DNA of 37,987 nt from Paracoccaceae bacterium. GTDB taxonomy: Bacteria > Pseudomonadota > Alphaproteobacteria > Rhodobacterales > Rhodobacteraceae. The position numbers and the translations under genes are program-made. The stretch's first letter is position 1, and each line of letters begins with the position of its first letter. Where the stretch lies: contig JABSSB010000125.1 in NCBI GenBank assembly GCA_013214715.1, positions 1 through 37,987 on the forward strand, given 5' to 3'. Below the pieces are notes generated by a model. It saw only the letters and a program-made list of their open reading frames with translations, had not been told where the DNA came from and made no database searches. Below, piece after piece: positions 32,210 through 37,987 of this stretch.

Positions 32210-33232
32210 TCAGGTGACGCTGGCCGCCCAAAGGACCAGCGGTGCGCGTTTCCCGGCGGCCTCATAGGGCGGCAGGCTGCGCAGATCCGCGCGCAGGGGA
32301 TCGGGCAGCGCCTGCGCCGCCGCATCTGACAGGACGATGGCCTCATCCATCTTGCCCGCGGCCGTTTCGATCCGTGCGGCGGTGTTCATCGTGTCCCCCA
32401 ACAGGGCGATTTCCTTTTTCCAATCGCCAATGACCCCAGCGGCCAGAACACCCCGGTGAATCGCCACGCGCAGGCGCGGGCTATGGAAATAGGCTTTTTG
32501 ATAGGCCCGGTCGCGCCGCGCCAGCGCGTGATGCATCCGCCGCGCACAGTCCAGAGCCCGAACCGCTTCATCTCCATGCCGATGGGGCCATGTCACAAAG
32601 ACCGCATCCCCGACATAGCGATGCACGGCGCCGCCAGTGCGGTCAATCGCCGGAGAGAGTTCCTGCGCCACATCCGCCAGAAAGCTGTGAAAGCGCAATT
32701 CCCCCAAAGCCTCGCCCAATTCGGTTGACCCGGCGATATCGGCGACAAGGACAACGCGTTCTTCCAGCCGGGGACGATGATAGCGCCCGGACAACAGCGA
32801 TTGCGCCGCTTCGATCCCCAGCAGCCTGAGCGTCTCTGTCAGAAAGGCAAACCCGCCCGCCACGGTGATCGACATCGCAAACACCCAGGCAAAATTGGGT
32901 TCGTCCCAGGGGCGCGGCACATCCATCACCAAACCCGGCAGGCTCAGCCCCAGCAGGATCGCCGCACTGTAAAGCAGGGCGCGCAGCAGAACGATCACAA
33001 GGGGCGGAAAGCGTCGCGCCAGACGCAGCGAGGGGTTGGACAGGATCAGAACCTCGCTGCCGGAACAACCCAGCCCGATCACCACGCCCTGCGCCGCGCC
33101 CATCACAAGGACCAAAGCCGTCAATGGCCCATCGGTCACCGACGCCGCGATGATCATCCCGACGATGGAGGAGGTCGCCATCACAAGGCCGATGAATTCC
33201 AGCCGTGTGCGCAGTTGAGATTTGCTTAGCAT
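32210..33232 (-). CDS. Membrane-bound class III adenylate/guanylate cyclase
   Basis: A 340-residue protein from ATG 33232 with four to five hydrophobic segments (residues 12-135) and a C-terminal class III nucleotide cyclase domain (about 155-335). The metal-binding Asp residues are Asp165 (VLVADIAGSTELGEALG) and Asp209 (HRYVGDAVFVTW); the NTAARIE motif after LLGDTMN contributes the transition-state Asn and Arg. At the place where adenylate cyclases often carry a purine-selecting Lys there is Arg205, so base specificity is uncertain. No CRP or cyclic nucleotide-binding gene is near. The start lacks a strong Shine-Dalgarno. It lies upstream of rpmI on the same strand, 120 bases away, probably as a separate unit. 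Confidence 0.88.
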   Translation of the reverse strand: MLSKSQLRTRLEFIGLVMATSSIVGMIIAASVTDGPLTALVLVMGAAQGVVIGLGCSGSEVLILSNPSLRLARRFPPLVIVLLRALLYSAAILLGLSLPGLVMDVPRPWDEPNFAWVFAMSITVAGGFAFLTETLRLLGIEAAQSLLSGRYHRPRLEERVVLVADIAGSTELGEALGELRFHSFLADVAQELSPAIDRTGGAVHRYVGDAVFVTWPHRHGDEAVRALDCARRMHHALARRDRAYQKAYFHSPRLRVAIHRGVLAAGVIGDWKKEIALLGDTMNTAARIETAAGKMDEAIVLSDAAAQALPDPLRADLRSLPPYEAAGKRAPLVLWAASVT

Positions 33233-33272
33233 CGGATACTCGGGGCAGCTACGCCCCAGCCATAGCAACCTG

Positions 33273-33866
33273 TCAGCGGCTCAACAACAGGCGCAGGCCC
33301 GATCCGCCCAGCACCAGCGCTGCCACCCGGTCGAGCCAGAGCTTGGCCGCCATAGAGCGACGCGAGACGGCCGCGCTGCCCATGGCCAAAGCCAAAGTAG
33401 AATAGAACAGCAGTTCGACGACAAAATGATTGGCCACCACCAGCAGGCTTTGTGTCAGCGTCATCTCGGGCGGAAAGATCACCACCAGCACGGCGGCGGC
33501 AAAAAGCACCGATTTCGGGTTGAGCAGGTTCACTGCGACGCCCTGCCGAAACGCATGTTGGGCGGGCTGTGGCTCGGTGGTGACCGGCGCGCGCGCTGCG
33601 CCACATGCCGATGGCAACATACATCAGATAGGCTGCGCCAAGCGTTTTCACGAGCGTATAGGCCCAGGGAAAAAGGACAAACACCGCCTTGAGCCCCAAC
33701 AGCGCGTCCAGAGCGCCGCGACCAGCCCCAGCCCCGCGCCCACGGCGATGCCCGCGCGCCGCCCGGCGCCCAGCGTTGTCTTGATCGCCATCAGCAAGGC
33801 CGGACCAGGGCTGGCAATGGCGGCGAGCAAGGCGATGTTGAAGGCGACGAGGTGGGTCAGGGCCAT
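33273..33866 (-). pseudogene. LysE/RhtB-family exporter, two frameshifts
   Basis: An amino acid exporter gene read in two frames. ATG 33866 opens THLVAFNIALLAAIASPGPA and TTLGAGRRAGIAVGAGLGL. A shift near 33710-33720 leads to LDALLGLKAVFVLFPWAYTL and LGAAYLMYVAIGMWRSARA. A second shift near 33595 returns to the first frame with PAQHAFRQGVAVNLLNPKSV, VLVVIFPPEMTL and the last segment LWLDRVAALVLGGSGLRLLL. The total of about 198 codons is normal for the family, and all conserved blocks including NPK are present. The two shifts cancel in frame, so it could be recent decay or sequencing error. Its 3' end is 40 bases from the cyclase gene start. Confidence 0.8.
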
Positions 33867-33978
33867 CAGGCAGCTCCGGCTTTGAGTGCGGTGATGGGGC
33901 CAGGGCCGCCGCCGCGCTGTCAATCACGCGGCGGGGCATTTTGGATTTGGGGCACAGCACTGCCGTTTTGGCAGGCGC

Positions 33979-35424
33979 TTATTCCGGATCGGTCTTGACG
34001 ATCCGCCGCTCATCGCAGGGGGCGACGCGCAGGATGTTGGTCGTGCCGGGGATGTTGAAGGGCACGCCTGCGGTCACCACGATCTGATCCTCTTCCGTCG
34101 CAAAGCCGCCCGCCCGCGCGGCGCGGGCCGCGTTGATCACGGCCATTTTGAACCGGTCCAACTTACCGGTCCGCACCGTCGTGCAGCCCCAGACCAAGGC
34201 CAGTGCCCGCGCGGTATTCAGCTCGGACGTGATTGCGATGATCGGCACATTGGGCCGTTCGCGCGCGGTCAGCAGAGCGGTGGTGCCCGATTGGCTGTAG
34301 CAGCAGATCGCCTTGATATCCGTGGTTTCGGCAATCTCGCGCGCCGCGGCCACGATCGCATCGGCCACAGAGGCGCCCGTGGTCTGGCGCGAGGCCGCGA
34401 TGATCTGGCGATAGGTTGGATCGGTTTCGATTTCAGCCGCAACGCGGTCCATCATGCTCACGGCTTCTGTAGGGTAACTGCCTGCGGCGGATTCGGCGCT
34501 GAGCATGACCGCATCGGCGCCTTCATAGATCGCGCCGGCCACGTCAGAGACTTCGGCGCGGGTGGGCACCGGGCTTTCGATCATGCTTTCCATCATCTGG
34601 GTCGCCACGATCACAGGTTTGGCCGCGCGACGTGTCTTGCGCACCAGCTGTTTCTGGATCGGGGGCACGGCTTGCACCGGCAGTTCCACCCCCAGATCGC
34701 CCCGCGCGACCATGATCCCGTCGGAGGCGGCAAGAATCTGGTCAAACCGCTCTACCGCCGCAGGTTTTTCGATTTTTGACAGGATGAAGGCACGGTCGCG
34801 GGCCAATGCGCGCGCCTCTTCGACATCTTCGGGACGCTGGACAAAGGACAGCGCCAGCCAATCGACGCCAAGGTCGCAGACAAATTCCAGATCGGCGCGG
34901 TCCTTTTCCGACAACGCGGCCAAGGGCAGCAGCACGTCCGGCACGTTCACACCTTTGCGGTTCGAAATCGTGCCGCCCGTCACCACGATACAATTCGCGA
35001 AATCCGGGCCGCACTCTTCGACGCGCAAGCGGATCTTGCCGTCATTCACCAGCAGGGTCGATCCCGGCTCGAGCGCCTGAAAGATTTCGGGATGGGGCAA
35101 ATTCACGCGGGTGGCGGTGCCCGCGGCCTCGTCCAGATCAAGGCGGAAGCCCGCGCCTTCAATCAGGTCTTCGGCGTCATTGGCAAAGACACCGACGCGC
35201 AGCTTTGGCCCCTGAAGGTCGGCCAGAATGGCGATGGGGCTATTATATTCTTCTTCGACCTGACGGATGATGCGGTGGCGTTCGGCGATCTCGTCATGCG
35301 AGCCATGGCTCATGTTCAGGCGGAACACGTCGGCCCCGGCCTCATGCAGGTCGCGGATCATTTCATAGGTGCTGGAAGCCGGGCCCAGTGTGGCCACTAT
35401 CTTAACCTTGCGGTCGCGTTTCAT
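33979..35424 (-). CDS. pyk: Pyruvate kinase
   Basis: Converts PEP and ADP to pyruvate and ATP; 481 residues, normal length. The N-terminus is KRDRKVKIVATLGPASSTYE, and MSHGSHDEIAERH carries the ATP/substrate-binding turn. The active-site Lys is in FILSKIEKPAAVERFD and the metal-binding region is GIMVARGDLGVELP, followed by TQMMESMIESPVPTRAEVSD. ATG 35424 is preceded by GGAGAGAG; longer frames reaching 35688 overlap the divergent hydrolase gene and are rejected. With pckA it controls the PEP/pyruvate exchange, the same node that the HPr/EIIA chain senses through PEP. Confidence 0.98.
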   Translation of the reverse strand: MKRDRKVKIVATLGPASSTYEMIRDLHEAGADVFRLNMSHGSHDEIAERHRIIRQVEEEYNSPIAILADLQGPKLRVGVFANDAEDLIEGAGFRLDLDEAAGTATRVNLPHPEIFQALEPGSTLLVNDGKIRLRVEECGPDFANCIVVTGGTISNRKGVNVPDVLLPLAALSEKDRADLEFVCDLGVDWLALSFVQRPEDVEEARALARDRAFILSKIEKPAAVERFDQILAASDGIMVARGDLGVELPVQAVPPIQKQLVRKTRRAAKPVIVATQMMESMIESPVPTRAEVSDVAGAIYEGADAVMLSAESAAGSYPTEAVSMMDRVAAEIETDPTYRQIIAASRQTTGASVADAIVAAAREIAETTDIKAICCYSQSGTTALLTARERPNVPIIAITSELNTARALALVWGCTTVRTGKLDRFKMAVINAARAARAGGFATEEDQIVVTAGVPFNIPGTTNILRVAPCDERRIVKTDPE

Positions 35425-35547
35425 CGTCTCTCTCTCCGCTTCGTCCTTAGCGGCCCATGTTACCGCAAACATCGTTGTCGTCCTTATGGCGCAATTCCCA
35501 TTGGCGGGCAACTGTCCTATGGGATGGAAAACAGACATGACAAGACG

Positions 35548-36300
35548 ATGAAATATACTCCGATCCTGATCGATGGCGCCGAACGTAGCGGGCGCTTTGT
35601 GGTAAGCTGCGACCATGCCTCCAATGTGGTGCCGCCCAGTGTAGGTGGGGGCGATCTTGGCCTGCCGCCCGAGGATATGGCGCGCCATATCGCCTGGGAT
35701 CCGGGGGCGTGGGGTGTGTCAAAACATCTTGCAAAGCTGCTGGAGGCGCCGGCGATCGGGAGCAATTTCTCGCGGCTTGTGATCGACCCGAACCGAGGAG
35801 AGGATGATCCGACCCTGATCATGCAGATCTATGACGGGTCGATTATTCCGGGCAATCGCCATGTCGATGCTGCCGAACGCACACGGCGGCTGGAGGCATT
35901 TTACCGCCCCTATGATTGCGCGCTCGCCGAAAAGATCACGCCCGGCAAGGCGTTGGTGGCGGTGCATTCCTTCACACCACAGCTGCGCGGACGCCCGCCC
36001 CGTCCGTGGGAAATCGGCGTGCTTTACCCGACCGATGACCGCTTTGCCCGTCCCTTCATCGCGCGTCTTGAGGCCAAAGGCGATCTGACCGTGGGGGATA
36101 ATGAACCCTATATCGGCTATCTGCCCGGAGATGCAGTCGACCGCCACGCAACGGCGCAGGGTCTGCCCAATGTCCTGATCGAGCTGCGCAATGATCTGAT
36201 CGCCAGTGAAGCGCAGCAAAGAGCATGGGCCGAAAGACTGGCGCCTTTGTTGCGCGGGGCGCTGGAGGATTTCGACCAAGATCCGGCGCATATGTCTTAA
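35548..36300 (+). CDS. N-formylglutamate amidohydrolase-family protein
   Basis: A 250-residue zinc hydrolase of the HutG/FGase family (N-formylglutamate to glutamate and formate, or a related amide). Landmarks are the metal site FVVSCDHASNVVP (about 14-26), SRLVIDPNRGEDDP, VAVHSFTPQL and the C-terminal LPNVLIELRNDLI. ATG 35548 (MKYTPILIDG) is preferred because family similarity starts there; in-frame ATG 35524 would add eight residues, and neither has a clear ribosome-binding site. It diverges from pyk over 123 bases. No hut genes are near, so histidine degradation is not shown and the true substrate is open. Confidence 0.88.
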   Translation: MKYTPILIDGAERSGRFVVSCDHASNVVPPSVGGGDLGLPPEDMARHIAWDPGAWGVSKHLAKLLEAPAIGSNFSRLVIDPNRGEDDPTLIMQIYDGSIIPGNRHVDAAERTRRLEAFYRPYDCALAEKITPGKALVAVHSFTPQLRGRPPRPWEIGVLYPTDDRFARPFIARLEAKGDLTVGDNEPYIGYLPGDAVDRHATAQGLPNVLIELRNDLIASEAQQRAWAERLAPLLRGALEDFDQDPAHMS

Positions 36301-36368
36301 AATCGAGGCGACGGCACCCCATATTTAAGCTAGGAAGGGAGCCGAAGTAAAAGGAAAGGGGTCACGAT

Positions 36369-36611
36369 ATGACTCTCGATATGCTTGTTTCTGTTTTTGG
36401 CTGGATGACCCTGATCAATGGCGGCTTGCTGCTTCTGGCGACGCTGGCGCTGTATGCGATGCGACCGAAGATCATTCCGATCCATCAAAGCGTTGCCGAT
36501 CTTGATGCATCCGCGTTGAACCGCGCTTATTTCAGCTATCTCTCGCAGTTCAAGCTGCTGTGGATCTTCCTGAACTTCGCGCCGTGGCTGGCGCTGGTCA
36601 TTGTGACGTGA
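36369..36611 (+). CDS. DUF6868 family membrane protein
   Basis: Small inner-membrane protein of 80 residues with two hydrophobic segments (about 4-29 and 60-79) around a short polar loop with PKIIPIHQSV. The pattern (FGWMTLINGGLLL, SYLSQFKLLWIFLNFAPWLA) fits DUF6868, of unknown role. AGGAAAGGGG lies upstream of ATG 36369. It is 68 bases from the amidohydrolase and 81 from DUF1244. Confidence 0.75.
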   Translation: MTLDMLVSVFGWMTLINGGLLLLATLALYAMRPKIIPIHQSVADLDASALNRAYFSYLSQFKLLWIFLNFAPWLALVIVT

Positions 36612-36692
36612 TCGGCTTGCATCCCGGCACCGGGCGGGGTTTTCTTCCGCCCGAACGCGGCTAGCTTCAGACGCGACAGACCGGAGGCATTC

Positions 36693-37019
36693 ATGACATC
36701 CCAGATCGACCCGCAGACCGAGATTGAACTTCAGGCCGCGGCCTTTCGTCGATTGCAAAAGCACCTGATGGAAGACCGCACCGATGTGCAGAATATCGAC
36801 ATGATGAACCTGGCTGGGTTCTGCCGGAACTGCCTGAGCCGCTGGTATCAGGAAGCAGCCGCCGAGAAAGGGATCGAGATCGGCAAGGACGCCGCGCGCG
36901 AGCATTTCTATGGCATGACGATGGACGCGTGGAAGGCAACCTATCAGACCGAGGTCAGCGCCGAACAGCAGGCCGAATTCAAGACCTCTTTTGCCGAGAA
37001 TGTTGGCAAAGAGGGCTAG
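36693..37019 (+). CDS. DUF1244 family protein
   Basis: A 108-residue acidic, helical cytoplasmic protein. The centre NLAGFCRNCLSRWYQEAAAE carries a CxxC pair (about residues 46-49), followed by HFYGMTMDAWKATYQ, both typical of DUF1244. The function is not established; the CxxC could bind metal or be redox active. It converges on the alpha/beta hydrolase, and the two stop codons share the palindrome CTAG (37016-37019). Confidence 0.88.
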   Translation: MTSQIDPQTEIELQAAAFRRLQKHLMEDRTDVQNIDMMNLAGFCRNCLSRWYQEAAAEKGIEIGKDAAREHFYGMTMDAWKATYQTEVSAEQQAEFKTSFAENVGKEG

Positions 37020-37972
37020 GCGCTCGTCTTGGTCATGGCGGCCACTTCGCGCACCAGATTGGCGCAATCGCCCGGCGTGACCATCGGCAGCATGTGACCG
37101 CGGCCCTTCAATTCGTGATAGGTGAGCCCGTATTGCACCATGGGCTTGCCCTGTTCTTCGGCGTTGAGGATCACGTCCTGCTCTCCGAACAAAACCGCCC
37201 CCGGCACAGTGAGGTCAGCATAGCGTTTTGACAGGCGATGCACCCCGCCCGACGCCTCATAGTCCTGACTGGCGGTCACAAACGCCTTTGGGCGCAGGCC
37301 CAGCACGCCCCCGGCACGGGAGATGAAGCCTTCGGCGACCGGGTCGGGGCGGAACACCTCGGCCAGTACCGTTGCCCCGGCCATCTGCGCCATCGGCACG
37401 GCCACCGTGCGTGACAGGATGCGGCGGTGCAGGTCGTTTTGCACGACAAGACCAGAAAACGCCTGTGAGGGCGCTTTGGGCCGATGCGTCAAAGGCGCGA
37501 TTAAAGCCAGCCCCGTCACACGCTCTGGCTGGTTCAGTGCCATACCCAGCGCCACGGCACCGCCCAGCGAATGGCCCACGATCATCGCCTTGTCGACGCC
37601 TATCTGCTCCAGCGCCGAATGGATCATCCGCCCCTGTTCCAGCAGATCGGCCTGCGCCGGACCCAGGCGGGTGGAATATCCGCATCCGGGGCGGTCCACG
37701 ACGATCAGGCGGTATTCGTCGGACAACTGGTCGGTCACTGCAAAGGTGAAATGCTGTAACTGACCCGAAAGCCCGTGGATCATCACCACAACCGGCGCAT
37801 CGCGCGGGCCCAGATCGACGTAATGGATCGACCCTCCCGGCACATCCAGATGCTGTCCCACAGCGGGCAGAGCGGCCTCGGCTCGTTTGGCGATGCTGCG
37901 CGTCCACAGGATTGGGCCCAACACGATACTGCCGACAAACAGCAGCAGGAAAACAATAATTGTGAACAGCAT
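37016..37972 (-). CDS. Membrane-anchored alpha/beta hydrolase
   Basis: Serine hydrolase of 318 residues with an N-terminal hydrophobic anchor (about 3-22, TIIVFLLLFVGSIVLGPI). The catalytic triad is Ser in MIVGHSLGGAVALG (about 134-147), Asp in VLFGEQDVILN and His in KGRGHMLPMV. The oxyanion-hole region is VVMIHGLSGQLQHF, and VDRPGCGYST is the usual strand after it. It could be an esterase, lipase or haloperoxidase-like enzyme; the substrate cannot be told. The stop shares CTAG with the convergent DUF1244 gene. The start, ATG 37972, is 15 bases from the window edge, so upstream signals are only partly visible. Confidence 0.88.
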   Translation of the reverse strand: MLFTIIVFLLLFVGSIVLGPILWTRSIAKRAEAALPAVGQHLDVPGGSIHYVDLGPRDAPVVVMIHGLSGQLQHFTFAVTDQLSDEYRLIVVDRPGCGYSTRLGPAQADLLEQGRMIHSALEQIGVDKAMIVGHSLGGAVALGMALNQPERVTGLALIAPLTHRPKAPSQAFSGLVVQNDLHRRILSRTVAVPMAQMAGATVLAEVFRPDPVAEGFISRAGGVLGLRPKAFVTASQDYEASGGVHRLSKRYADLTVPGAVLFGEQDVILNAEEQGKPMVQYGLTYHELKGRGHMLPMVTPGDCANLVREVAAMTKTSA

Positions 37973-37987
37973 GAAACCCCTTTCGCT

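Noticed and set aside
35425..35688. Longer N-terminus for pyruvate kinase
   Set aside because: The family begins at KVKIVATLGP just after ATG 35424, which has a GGAGAGAG ribosome-binding site; the extension overlaps the divergent amidohydrolase.
36623..36653. Terminator after DUF6868 (CGGGCGG/CCGCCCG hairpin)
   Set aside because: The T stretch is in the loop, not after the stem, and the following bases are GC-rich. Not convincing enough to annotate.
1..37987. tRNA, rRNA, prophage genes or a defence island
   Set aside because: I saw no cloverleaf-like gene, ribosomal RNA stretch, integrase, phage structural gene or known defence gene. The only conflict-related gene is the lone Imm11-type protein.

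Overview
The window is a GC-rich bacterial chromosome segment that reads as alphaproteobacterial, most likely a Roseobacter-group member of the Rhodobacteraceae. Four things point there: the chvI-chvG-hprK-rapZ-EIIA-HPr string divergent from pckA, a short HprK without the N-terminal domain, a methylsuccinyl-CoA dehydrogenase of the ethylmalonyl-CoA pathway, and an etfBA pair close to a 3-hydroxybutyryl-CoA dehydrogenase. The assignment comes from gene content only; no rRNA or other phylogenetic marker set was compared.

Layout. Positions 1-940 hold a decayed DUF5996 gene. 1121-5598 carry etfB-etfA, a soluble PAS hybrid histidine kinase on the opposite strand, and 3-hydroxybutyryl-CoA dehydrogenase. 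5845-11273 (minus strand) form one regulatory operon: ChvI/ChvG two-component system, HPr kinase, RapZ, mannose-type EIIA, HPr and a lipid acyltransferase. pckA (11662-13260) diverges from it across a 388-base regulatory gap with two direct repeats and a leader hairpin. 13401-17054 is a decay zone: shikimate-dehydrogenase-like, GMC oxidoreductase and GlxA-type regulator genes, all broken. A TauE/SafE permease and mcd follow. An orphan Imm11-type immunity gene (19861-20493) sits between two direct copies of a palindromic repeat. 20705-24345 hold an SDR-family reductase, recO, a Pr6Pr-type membrane protein and an NhaP-type antiporter. 24335-30632 is the homogentisate region: marR divergent from hmgA, then fahA, an atypical metallo-beta-lactamase-fold protein, an FAD monooxygenase and DUF2783. 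30779-33866 hold a deleted AGCS symporter, rplT-rpmI, a membrane class III cyclase and a frameshifted LysE gene. Pyruvate kinase, an N-formylglutamate amidohydrolase, DUF6868, DUF1244 and an alpha/beta hydrolase close the window.

How the genes work together. Much of the intact content is central carbon metabolism and its control. Mcd passes electrons to ETF; the ethylmalonyl-CoA pathway assimilates acetyl units; pckA and pyk set the PEP/pyruvate node; HPr/EIIA/HprK/RapZ and ChvGI are the regulatory layer next to pckA. Tyrosine/phenylacetate-type aromatics feed in through HmgA and FahA as fumarate and acetoacetate.

The most notable signals are the number of pseudogenes in accessory functions (seven, while housekeeping genes are intact), the repeat-flanked solitary immunity gene, and an MBL-fold protein that has lost the whole second metal site while sitting in a conserved-looking but functionally unassigned module with an FAD monooxygenase and DUF2783. 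I did not see CRISPR arrays, tRNAs, rRNAs, prophage genes or transposases. I see no convincing wholly new multi-gene system.
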